From JBLHUT01 sp047629975 (GTDB lineage: Bacteria; Pseudomonadota; Alphaproteobacteria; Rhodobacterales; Rhodobacteraceae), in contig JBLHUT010000077.1 in NCBI GenBank assembly GCA_047629975.1, positions 1-12,480 of the forward strand: a stretch of 12,480 nt of DNA, given 5' to 3'. Of the stretch, positions 6,191 to 12,480 are shown one piece after another. The position numbers were made by a program, and so were the translations under genes. Each line of letters begins with the position of its first letter. The stretch's first letter is position 1. The notes beneath the pieces were generated by a model, which was not told where the DNA came from, ran no database searches, and worked only from the letters and a program-made list of their open reading frames with translations.

Positions 6191-7099
6191 ATGGCAAACT
6201 CCGATATCTTGGCCCCATTAAGTGCCCGTCAGGTACGTTTGCGCCGATGGCTTGATGTGCTGCGGTCCTTGATGAGCAATCCGGCAACGGCACTGGGTAT
6301 GATCATCATCTTCTTACTGTTGGCGATGGCGATCTTTGCGCCGTTTCTGTCAGCACCCAACACGCCGGATGCCTATCAAATGCCACGGGACTGGGGGGCA
6401 ACGCGGATGCCTCCAGGGACGTCCGGCCATCCATTGGGCACGACAAACCAAGGCGGAGATGTGCTCTATGGCGTCATCTGGGGCAGTCGAACATCCTTGC
6501 AAATGTCGCTCGTTGTGGTCTCCGTCACAGTTGTAATCGGGGTCGCAATCGGCTCCATTGCGGGGCTCGTCGGTGGCTGGATCGACGAGACGCTGATGCG
6601 GATCGTAGATATTTTCCTGTCGATCCCAGAATTGATCTTCGCGCTAGCGGTTGCGGCAATTTTAGGGCCAAGCTTCACGAATATCATTCTGTCGCTGTGT
6701 ATCGTGTTCTGGGTCAAGTATGCCCGCATTATGCGTGCCCAGATTATTCTGATCCGGCAGGCCGACTATGTGCAGGCCGCACGGGTAATGGGCGACAGCC
6801 GTTTTAGCATCTTTCGGCGCGACATCCTGCCAAATGCATCCACGCCGATTGCGGTTCAAGCAACACTCGACATGGGTAACATTGTTCTTGTCGGCGCAAC
6901 GCTCAGCTTTATCGGTCTGTCTGAATCAGGGATTGCAGAATGGGGCGTGCTCGTCTCTGAAGGTCAGGCAGGGATTGCCTCGGGTCGGTGGTGGGCATCC
7001 ACATTCCCCGGCTTGATGATCTTTCTCTGGGCGCTCGCATTTAATCTTGTGGGAGACGGGCTGCGCGACGCCCTTGACCCCCGTACGGAGGGACGCTGA
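6191..7099 (+). CDS. ABC transporter permease, DppC/OppC type
   Basis: Second inner-membrane subunit, 302 residues, normal for DppC. A cytoplasmic N-terminal helix (about 1-32) leads into the first membrane segment (33-53). The family motif HPLGTTNQGGDVLYGVIWGSR is at 80-100, with further membrane segments at about 105-128, 142-160, 163-178, 226-242 and 271-288. The EAA loop is DYVQAARVMGDSRFSIFRRD (192-211), and the C-terminus carries NLVGDGLRDALDPR. A GGGGGA stretch at the end of the preceding gene serves as ribosome binding site for ATG 6191. Its TGA (7097-7099) shares one base with the ATG of the ATPase gene (TGATG), so translation is coupled. Confidence 0.93.
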   Translation: MANSDILAPLSARQVRLRRWLDVLRSLMSNPATALGMIIIFLLLAMAIFAPFLSAPNTPDAYQMPRDWGATRMPPGTSGHPLGTTNQGGDVLYGVIWGSRTSLQMSLVVVSVTVVIGVAIGSIAGLVGGWIDETLMRIVDIFLSIPELIFALAVAAILGPSFTNIILSLCIVFWVKYARIMRAQIILIRQADYVQAARVMGDSRFSIFRRDILPNASTPIAVQATLDMGNIVLVGATLSFIGLSESGIAEWGVLVSEGQAGIASGRWWASTFPGLMIFLWALAFNLVGDGLRDALDPRTEGR

Positions 7100-8346
7100 T
7101 GACGGCGCATGATCTGCCAACCGCGCCCGTGATCGCTGAGGTGCAAGACCTGCGCGTTCAATTTGGCAGCAAGCGCGGCAAGGTTCACGCAGTCGATGGG
7201 GTCAGCTTTCAAATCCTCGATGGGGAAATGCTTGGCCTTGTGGGTGAAACCGGCTGCGGTAAATCGGTGACGGGGCGATCGTTCCTCGATTTGATCCCGC
7301 AACCGCCAGCGATAATTGCCGGAGGAAAAGTTCTGTTCCGACCGCGCGTAGGATCGTCCTGCACGCAGTGTGGTGGGGACGGATGCGCGGCCTGCGGCGG
7401 AACCGGATGTGAAACCGTAGACTTGCTCAAACTCGCACCAGAGCAGATGCGCGCAATACGCGGCGCGCGGATTGCGATGATCTTTCAAGATCCCGGAAAG
7501 GCCCTGAATCCGACGCTGGCAATCGGTAATCAACTGGCTGAGGTTTTCATGCAGCACCGTAGCGCGGCATTGCTTGAAGAAGCCGGTATCGCGCCAGAGG
7601 ACAATGGATGGCAGGCGAATGCCCTGCGACGTATGGCGCATGACGAAGACCGCTGGCTGGATCGCCGGATGCGCAAATGGCCACCGCTGTCCCGCGGTGC
7701 GCGACGTCTGTCGGCCGCTGTTGCGGCGCGCGTAGCCGCGGCACTAGCGGAAACCCAGATCCCCAATCCTACCCGCGTGATGAAGGCCTATCCGCACGAA
7801 TTATCCGGTGGCATGCGCCAGCGGGTCATGATCGCGCAGGCCCTTGCCTGCGATCCAGACCTGATCATAGCCGACGAGCCAACGACCGCGCTTGATGTAA
7901 CAATTCAGGCCAGAATTCTGGAACTCATCAAAACTCTGCAACGCAAACGGCGGACCAGCGTGCTTTATATCTCGCATGATCTAAGCTTGGTGCGCCGGGT
8001 CTGTGATCGTGTTGCCGTCATGTACGCGGGACGCATCGTTGAGATTGGTACAGTGGTTCAGGTCTTTTCAAATCCGCAGCACCCATACACCCAAGGCCTG
8101 CTTGACGCAGTGCCCCGTGCCGGAACACTTCGCGGTCAGCTCGCGTCCATTCCCGGCAGTGTTCCAGAGCTGGTCAATCCGAAACCCGGTTGCCGTTTTG
8201 CTGATCGTTGTCCGCACGTCATGCCACAATGTACGAGTGCGGACCCCATTTCGTCACCAGTAGCACTGGGCCATCAAGTGGCCTGTTTTCTTACACACCC
8301 GCGCAAGGGCGAAACCCCGTTGGCCAAAGAGGCTGCTGTTTCATGA
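7099..8346 (+). CDS. ABC transporter ATPase, DppD/OppD type, with cysteine-rich and basic insertions
   Basis: Cytoplasmic ATP-hydrolysing subunit. All motifs are intact: Walker A GETGCGKS (49-56), Q-loop Gln130 in IFQDP, signature LSGGMRQ (235-241), Walker B LIIADEP with Glu260, and switch His293. The oligopeptide C-terminal domain (HPYTQGLL; GCRFADRCPHVMPQC at 364-378; Cys396) is present. At 415 residues it is much longer than the usual 320-340. Two insertions explain this: CTQCGGDGCAACGGTGC (88-104), two abutting CxxCxGxG units as in DnaJ zinc fingers, and a basic Trp/Arg/Ala-rich stretch at about 160-212 between the Q-loop region and the signature. GGAGG at 7087-7091 precedes ATG 7099. The next ATPase gene overlaps by 4 nt. 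The ATPase call is firm; the role of the insertions is unknown. Confidence 0.93.
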   Translation: MTAHDLPTAPVIAEVQDLRVQFGSKRGKVHAVDGVSFQILDGEMLGLVGETGCGKSVTGRSFLDLIPQPPAIIAGGKVLFRPRVGSSCTQCGGDGCAACGGTGCETVDLLKLAPEQMRAIRGARIAMIFQDPGKALNPTLAIGNQLAEVFMQHRSAALLEEAGIAPEDNGWQANALRRMAHDEDRWLDRRMRKWPPLSRGARRLSAAVAARVAAALAETQIPNPTRVMKAYPHELSGGMRQRVMIAQALACDPDLIIADEPTTALDVTIQARILELIKTLQRKRRTSVLYISHDLSLVRRVCDRVAVMYAGRIVEIGTVVQVFSNPQHPYTQGLLDAVPRAGTLRGQLASIPGSVPELVNPKPGCRFADRCPHVMPQCTSADPISSPVALGHQVACFLTHPRKGETPLAKEAAVS

Positions 8347-9611
8347 ACCAACAACCGAAAATTGATACTGTCGCGCATAAGAAAGCTGGCGACGTACTTT
8401 TGTCCGTCCGCGACGTGTTCAAGCACTTCCCGATCCGCGACGGCATCCTGCAATCAACCGTGGGCCAAGTGCGCGCTGTCGACGGGATCAGCTTCGACAT
8501 TCGGCGCGGCGAGACAGTCGGCCTAGTTGGGGAGTCCGGCTGCGGCAAAACCACCTTGTCCCACTGTGTCGCGGGCCTGACAACACCTACATCTGGCCAG
8601 ATTCTGTTCAACACGGGGCGTGGCGGGCCGCTTGGGTCCAACGACCGGATCGACCAAATGACACGTGATCAGTACAAAATTTATCGCCGGAACACCCAGA
8701 TGGTGTTTCAGGACAATTTCGCGTCACTGAACCCGCGGGAGTTGGTGGCTGATTGTATCGGTCGCCCTTTGCGGATCTACAATGAAGCATCTGGAAACAA
8801 TTTGACCGAACGTGTCGTTGAGCTGCTTGAGCAGGTCGGACTTGGACGGCAACATCTTTATCGCTACCCGCATCAGTTCTCCGGTGGTCAAAGACAGCGG
8901 ATTTCAATTGCCCGTGCCTTGGCACTTGATCCCGATCTTATCGTGCTCGATGAACCAACGTCGGCGCTTGACGTGTCTGTACAAGCGCAGATCCTCAATC
9001 TGCTATGGGAGCTGCAGAAGGAACGAAACCTTGCTTACCTCTTCGTCACTCACGACCTGTCCGTCGTTCGCCATATGGCTGACCGTACGGTAACAATGTA
9101 CCTCGGCAAAGTCGTGGAAACCGCCCCGACCGAGACCCTGTTTCGGGGCCCTGCACATCCTTATACGCAAGCGCTTTTGGCAGCGAAGCCCGATCTGGAC
9201 GATGACCCCAATGTCCCCATCGCGACGCTGGAAGGTGTTGTGCCTGATCCAGCACGCCCCCCGCGGGGCTGCCGGTTCCACACACGTTGCCCTGTTGCCA
9301 CCCCGGCATGTGGTTGGGAAGTCGACGACATCGTCCGTATTCTGGAAACAGACGAAGCAATGTTTCGAGACCTTCAAGGTGTGGCCCGCAAGAGCGATCT
9401 GGACGCGGCGCTGACATTCTCTTCCGAAGCAGGTGCCTCTACGTTGCATGCCGCAATGACATCAAATCGGATGCCAGACAGCATGCGCGCGGCAACGGAA
9501 CACCTGAGTGTGAACGGCAGCACTTTGAACGTCCGGTTCCGCCCGACTGAAGAGGTCGAATTAACAAAGCGCGGCGAGGATCATTTTGCCGCCTGTGTGC
9601 ATGGCCAATAA
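8343..9611 (+). CDS. ABC transporter ATPase, DppF/OppF type, with extended C-terminal region
   Basis: Second ATPase of the importer, 422 residues against a usual 320-340. Motifs are Walker A GESGCGKTT (63-71), Q-loop Gln123, signature FSGGQRQ (179-185), Walker B LIVLDEP with Glu204, and His237 in VTHDLS. The N-terminal VFKHFPIRDGILQ is typical of DppF. The C-terminal cysteine motif begins normally (GCRFHTRCPVATPAC, Cys310, 316, 323), but the closing HFAAC (Cys418) comes only after an extra roughly 70-80 residues at about 330-410. The start ATG 8343 overlaps the previous stop as ATGA; the frame extends upstream inside the preceding gene, but the coupled ATG with AAAGAGG about 10 nt before it is preferred. 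The hydroxylase small-subunit gene follows after 17 nt. Confidence 0.92.
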   Translation: MNQQPKIDTVAHKKAGDVLLSVRDVFKHFPIRDGILQSTVGQVRAVDGISFDIRRGETVGLVGESGCGKTTLSHCVAGLTTPTSGQILFNTGRGGPLGSNDRIDQMTRDQYKIYRRNTQMVFQDNFASLNPRELVADCIGRPLRIYNEASGNNLTERVVELLEQVGLGRQHLYRYPHQFSGGQRQRISIARALALDPDLIVLDEPTSALDVSVQAQILNLLWELQKERNLAYLFVTHDLSVVRHMADRTVTMYLGKVVETAPTETLFRGPAHPYTQALLAAKPDLDDDPNVPIATLEGVVPDPARPPRGCRFHTRCPVATPACGWEVDDIVRILETDEAMFRDLQGVARKSDLDAALTFSSEAGASTLHAAMTSNRMPDSMRAATEHLSVNGSTLNVRFRPTEEVELTKRGEDHFAACVHGQ

Positions 9612-9628
9612 GGCGGGGGTACCGTTCA

Positions 9629-10105
9629 ATGGACAAACCAATAGCGTTTCACGTCAATGGTCAGCCTATCGAGATAAGGGCAAACCCAGGCCTTTCGCTG
9701 CTGACCGCCCTGCGAGAAAACCTTGACCTCAAAGCAACGCGATTTGGGTGTGGCGCGGAAGCCTGCGGCGCCTGCACCGTAATCGTGGATGGAACAGCGC
9801 GCTATGCCTGCACATTGCCGGTAGGTGACATCGAAGGGCAGCATGTGTTGACAGCAGAAAGTCTGGACGCCAACAATTTCACCCATCCTTTGCTTGCGGC
9901 GTTCCTTGCGCGGCAAGCGGGGCAATGTGGCTACTGCCTGTCCGGAATCCTAATGCGCGCCCGTGCACTGCTTGAGTCGGGAGAGCATGTAAACCGTCAG
10001 CGCGTCGCACAAGAACTTGACGCAAACCTTTGCCGGTGCGGTGCCCACGGTCGCATTCTGGACGCTGTCATGGACGCCGCCGCGCAAATGGGGGTGGCAA
10101 AATGA
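9629..10105 (+). CDS. [2Fe-2S] subunit of a molybdenum hydroxylase (nicotinate dehydrogenase/isoquinoline oxidoreductase type)
   Basis: Electron-transfer subunit, 158 residues, typical of the family. The N-terminal plant-type ferredoxin domain has Cys41, Cys46 and Cys49 (GCGAEACGACTV) and Cys61; the C-terminal four-helix domain binds the second cluster through CGYC (Cys100, Cys103) and CRC (Cys135, Cys137). All eight ligands are present. It would pass electrons from the molybdopterin site in the next subunit to an external acceptor. The start at ATG 9629 follows AAGGCGGGGG (9610-9619) and lies 17 nt after the ATPase gene, putting it in the transporter operon. Its stop overlaps the large-subunit start (ATGA), so the two subunits are coupled in translation. 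Family certain, substrate unknown. Confidence 0.93.
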   Translation: MDKPIAFHVNGQPIEIRANPGLSLLTALRENLDLKATRFGCGAEACGACTVIVDGTARYACTLPVGDIEGQHVLTAESLDANNFTHPLLAAFLARQAGQCGYCLSGILMRARALLESGEHVNRQRVAQELDANLCRCGAHGRILDAVMDAAAQMGVAK

Positions 10106-12201
10106 ATGCAAACGCAAAAATACCACCCGGACTGATCACCGCACCCTTGGTCTCTGACTGGGTGCAACCAGCGGACGGCGGCTTCGCACTGCGCACAGGA
10201 CGCGCCGAATTGGGTCAGGGGGTGCAATCAGCGTTTTTGCGTATCGCTTCGTGGGAATTGGGCGTGCCAGTTGAGGCGCTCAGAATTTCCGGCCCTGATA
10301 CAAAAGCGAGTCCTGACGAGGGCTTCACTGCAGGTAGCCTATCTATCACACAGGGCGGTACGGCCCTTCGGGCGGCCACCTCCGCGGTGCGCGTATTGTG
10401 CCTTGCCGAGGCTGCGCGCCGCTTGAATGCCAGCCCAGATATGCTTTCGGTGTCAAACGGTATTGTCCTCAATGGCAATGACACGACCAACCTCAATCTG
10501 GCCACGCTCGCAGCTGAGATCGACTTAAGCGTTCCCGTGGCTAACTATGCTGCCCCCTTCGGGCAACCAAAAGATGCGGCGCAATCGGCACGGCCCGATT
10601 TACGTAATAGAATGATCAGCGCACCTTTCGTTCACGACATGACCATGACGGGGTTGCTGTTCGGGCGTGTGTTTCCACCGCCCACATTGGCGGCGCGGCT
10701 GCCCAAAAACTTCGATCTCACGGCGCTGAAGGAAAAGCCCGGAATCGTCGCTGTGGTACGAGACGGAAGTTTTCTAGGGATCGTCGCAAACAGCGTGGCC
10801 GAGGCTAACACTGCTGCCGCGTGGATCGAAGCGCGACTTGAGTGGGACGATGTAGTCCCCGCCTCCAACGACCCGCAGACTTTGCTGGGCGACAGCACCG
10901 CGCTCATGGACGTTTTGCTCGACCCGGGGACGGAACAACCGAGCGAGCATTCAACCATCGATATGACCTGCAAACGCCCGTTTCTGAGCCACGCACCGAT
11001 AGCACCCTCTGCAGCACTTGCTAAATGGGAAGACGGCAACCTTTCCGTTTGGTCCCATACCCAAGGCGTCTACCCGCTGCGCAAGGCATTGGCGTCCGCC
11101 TTTGGCCTCACGGAAGAAGCGATCCACGTGGTCCATGTCTATGGCCCCGGCTGCTATGGCCACAATGGTGCGGATGATGCGGCGATGGATGCCGCCCTCT
11201 TGGCCAAAGCGGTTCCGGGGCAACCAGTCCGGCTGGTCTGGTCACGTGCTGCAGAATTTCAGACAGCACCGCTAGGCGCAGCTATGTCCACGCGAGTGCA
11301 GCTTTGGATGGACGGCGCAAAGATCGCAAACGCACGCGTCAGTGTCACCAGCCCCCCCCACTCCACCCGCCCCGGCACTGCGGGTGCTGCATTTTTTCGA
11401 TCCGGAACACTGCTATCGGATCCACAGCCCTTTCCGGATGCGCCAGATCTGCCGCCGGAACGAGGCCACGGAGCTGCCCGAAATGCATTTCCCATCTATG
11501 ACGCCCCTGTCCTAGTCGAACGCAAGCTGGTCAATGACCTGCCATGGCGGACGTCTGCACTTCGCGGACTTGGCGCTCAGGTCAACGTCTTCGCCATCGA
11601 AATGGCGCTAGAATCCGCCCTAATTGCAGGGGGGCATGACCCGTTTGACGGTAGATTGGCAAATTTGACCGATCCTCGCTCCCGCACAGTTCTTGAACGG
11701 CTACGCACATTCAGCAGCGATCTAATAATGGATCGGGCAGAGGACCGCAGCTGGGGTATTGGCCTAGCCCGTTACAAAGGAACCGGCGGCTGGGCGGCAG
11801 TCATGGCAGAAGTCGTCCTAGCCGACGACATCCGTGTCTCACGGGTTCGGGTTGTGGCCGACATTGGTGAGGTTATTGATCCAGACGGTGCGCGAAACCA
11901 GCTCGAAGGTGGGGTGATTCAAGCAGTCAGTTGGACCTTGAAAGAAGCGGTGACCCTTGATGGGGCGAAGGTTGCCACGGCCAACTGGGAGGATTATCCG
12001 ATCCTGCCTTTCTCAGAAGTCCCCGACGTTAAGATCGATATCATGGCGCGTCCCAATGATCCGCCGTTGGGTTGCGCAGAAGCTGTCGCCGGCCCCACAA
12101 CCGCAGCCATTGGTAACGCCTTGCAACGACTTATAGGTTTTCCCATTCCAAATCTGCCAATAACCCGAGATAGCATTGTAGCAGCCCTGTCCACTGTTTG
12201 A
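10102..12201 (+). CDS. Molybdopterin-binding subunit of a nicotinate dehydrogenase/isoquinoline oxidoreductase-type hydroxylase
   Basis: Catalytic subunit, 699 residues, expected to hydroxylate a substrate carbon with water-derived oxygen. Motifs in order: GRAELGQGVQSA (33-44), PDEGFTAGSLSITQGGTALR (71-90), the hammerhead-like SAPFVHDMTMTGLLFGRVFPPP (173-194), YGPGCYGHNGADDAAMDAALL (347-367), the cofactor-binding ALRGLGAQVNVFAIE (486-500), and the catalytic-glutamate segment LGCAEAVAGPTTAAIGNAL with Glu660. The ELGQG segment precedes the hammerhead segment, the reverse of xanthine dehydrogenase and as in IorB/NicB-type subunits. There is no CxxCH, so the cytochrome c domain found in some NicB-type proteins is absent. 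ATG 10102 is coupled to the small-subunit stop; the frame is open upstream but that ATG is the natural start, with GGGGGTGG at 10090-10096 before it. No twin-arginine signal is visible, so I infer a cytoplasmic enzyme. Confidence 0.9.
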   Translation: MNANAKIPPGLITAPLVSDWVQPADGGFALRTGRAELGQGVQSAFLRIASWELGVPVEALRISGPDTKASPDEGFTAGSLSITQGGTALRAATSAVRVLCLAEAARRLNASPDMLSVSNGIVLNGNDTTNLNLATLAAEIDLSVPVANYAAPFGQPKDAAQSARPDLRNRMISAPFVHDMTMTGLLFGRVFPPPTLAARLPKNFDLTALKEKPGIVAVVRDGSFLGIVANSVAEANTAAAWIEARLEWDDVVPASNDPQTLLGDSTALMDVLLDPGTEQPSEHSTIDMTCKRPFLSHAPIAPSAALAKWEDGNLSVWSHTQGVYPLRKALASAFGLTEEAIHVVHVYGPGCYGHNGADDAAMDAALLAKAVPGQPVRLVWSRAAEFQTAPLGAAMSTRVQLWMDGAKIANARVSVTSPPHSTRPGTAGAAFFRSGTLLSDPQPFPDAPDLPPERGHGAARNAFPIYDAPVLVERKLVNDLPWRTSALRGLGAQVNVFAIEMALESALIAGGHDPFDGRLANLTDPRSRTVLERLRTFSSDLIMDRAEDRSWGIGLARYKGTGGWAAVMAEVVLADDIRVSRVRVVADIGEVIDPDGARNQLEGGVIQAVSWTLKEAVTLDGAKVATANWEDYPILPFSEVPDVKIDIMARPNDPPLGCAEAVAGPTTAAIGNALQRLIGFPIPNLPITRDSIVAALSTV

Positions 12202-12213
12202 GAAATATTTCTC
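12200..12213. repeat. 14-bp perfect palindrome GAGAAATATTTCTC at the operon end
   Basis: Starts inside the TGA stop of the hydroxylase gene. AT-rich and without a loop, it is a poor intrinsic terminator but could be a protein-binding dyad or mark the end of the operon. IS30-type elements often favour palindromic targets, and such an element lies just downstream, but a link is speculative. Confidence 0.35.
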
Positions 12214-12352
12214 TGATCAATCCAAAGTTGGGTGATGTCAGACAAATGCGAACCAGTCTCAGTTCTCTAGCAACCTCAATCTGTTAGGCTGCGGGAGCGG
12301 GGCTCAATATTACTGCCGCTACTGTGGTGATCCATATGGGTTCTGTCGCAGG

Positions 12353-12480
12353 ATTTACTATTCAGCTGAGCAGCGGGCTGCGATCTGGGATCGTTGGCAA
12401 CGTGGCGAGTCGATGAGGTCTATTGGGCGGGTGTTCGATCGCCAATCATCCTCAGTCTTTTCAGTGATCTCACCAACTGG
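12353..12480 (+). CDS. IS30-family transposase, N-terminal fragment running off the window
   Basis: From 12353 the frame reads IYYSAEQRAAIWDRWQRGES, then MRSIGRVFDRQSSSVFSVIS and PT. This is the N-terminal helix-turn-helix block typical of IS30-family transposases, which bind the element's terminal repeats and carry out DDE-type transposition. The coding sequence continues past the right edge. The frame is open back to a TGA at 12233-12235 but contains no ATG, GTG or TTG, so the start shown is only the first residue that aligns. An ATG at 12336 in another frame would give MGS and could reach this frame with one extra base, suggesting a frameshift near the start or an unusual start codon. I could not define the element's left inverted repeat. 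Confidence 0.75.
   Translation, partial: MYYSAEQRAAIWDRWQRGESMRSIGRVFDRQSSSVFSVISPT

Noticed and set aside
6964..7641. 225-codon open frame on the minus strand across the permease/ATPase junction
   Set aside because: It lies opposite two intact conserved genes, shows no domain, and is best explained by codon bias.
8208..8342. Upstream extension of the second ATPase frame into the first ATPase gene
   Set aside because: The ATGA-coupled start at 8343 gives a normal DppF N-terminus; the extension is antiphase reading of conserved coding sequence.
10030..10101. Upstream extension of the hydroxylase large subunit
   Set aside because: It reads through the conserved CRC region of the small subunit in another frame. 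The ATGA start at 10102 is typical of this subunit pair.

Overview
The window reads as chromosomal DNA of an alphaproteobacterium, most likely a marine Roseobacter-group member. This is an inference from the mid-range GC content, the codon style, the class of ABC transporter, the nicotinate-dehydrogenase-type molybdenum hydroxylase and the IS30-type transposase at the right edge. No rRNA, tRNA or CRISPR was seen.

Layout: (1) 2-871, the 3' part of a succinate-semialdehyde dehydrogenase gene that starts outside the window. (2) 872-1183, about 310 bases without a convincing gene. (3) 1184-2242, a LacI-family repressor on +. (4) 2210-3172, an amidohydrolase-2 family enzyme on -, with the full metal-ligand set of gamma-resorcylate-type decarboxylases; its 3' end overlaps the repressor gene tail to tail by 33 bp. 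(5) 3173-3432, a divergent control region with a perfect LacI-type operator (GCAAACGTTTGC), a TTGACA -35 box, a 15-bp odd palindrome, a second AACGTT-centred dyad and two tiny leader ORFs. (6) 3433-12201, a seven-gene + strand operon: a family 5 solute-binding protein, two Dpp/Opp-type permeases, two Dpp/Opp-type ATPases, then the [2Fe-2S] and molybdopterin subunits of a xanthine-dehydrogenase-superfamily hydroxylase. The last six genes overlap or lie 17 bp or less apart; only the binding protein is set off, by an 88-nt gap holding a hairpin. (7) 12202-12480, intergenic sequence and the N-terminal part of an IS30-family transposase.

How the genes may work together (inference): a periplasmic binding protein and ABC importer capture a small organic solute. 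A molybdenum hydroxylase translated from the same mRNA hydroxylates it, a metal-dependent decarboxylase/hydrolase processes an intermediate, and succinate-semialdehyde dehydrogenase feeds the end product to the TCA cycle. The LacI-type repressor would sense substrate and act at the operator between the divergent transcription units. The hydroxylase is closest in motif pattern to nicotinate dehydrogenase and isoquinoline oxidoreductase, so an N-heteroaromatic substrate is a reasonable but unproven guess.

The most unusual sequence features are in the ATPases. The first carries two abutting DnaJ-type CxxCxGxG motifs between Walker A and the Q-loop, plus a basic insertion of roughly 50 residues before the signature motif. 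The second has roughly 70-80 extra residues inside its C-terminal cysteine motif.
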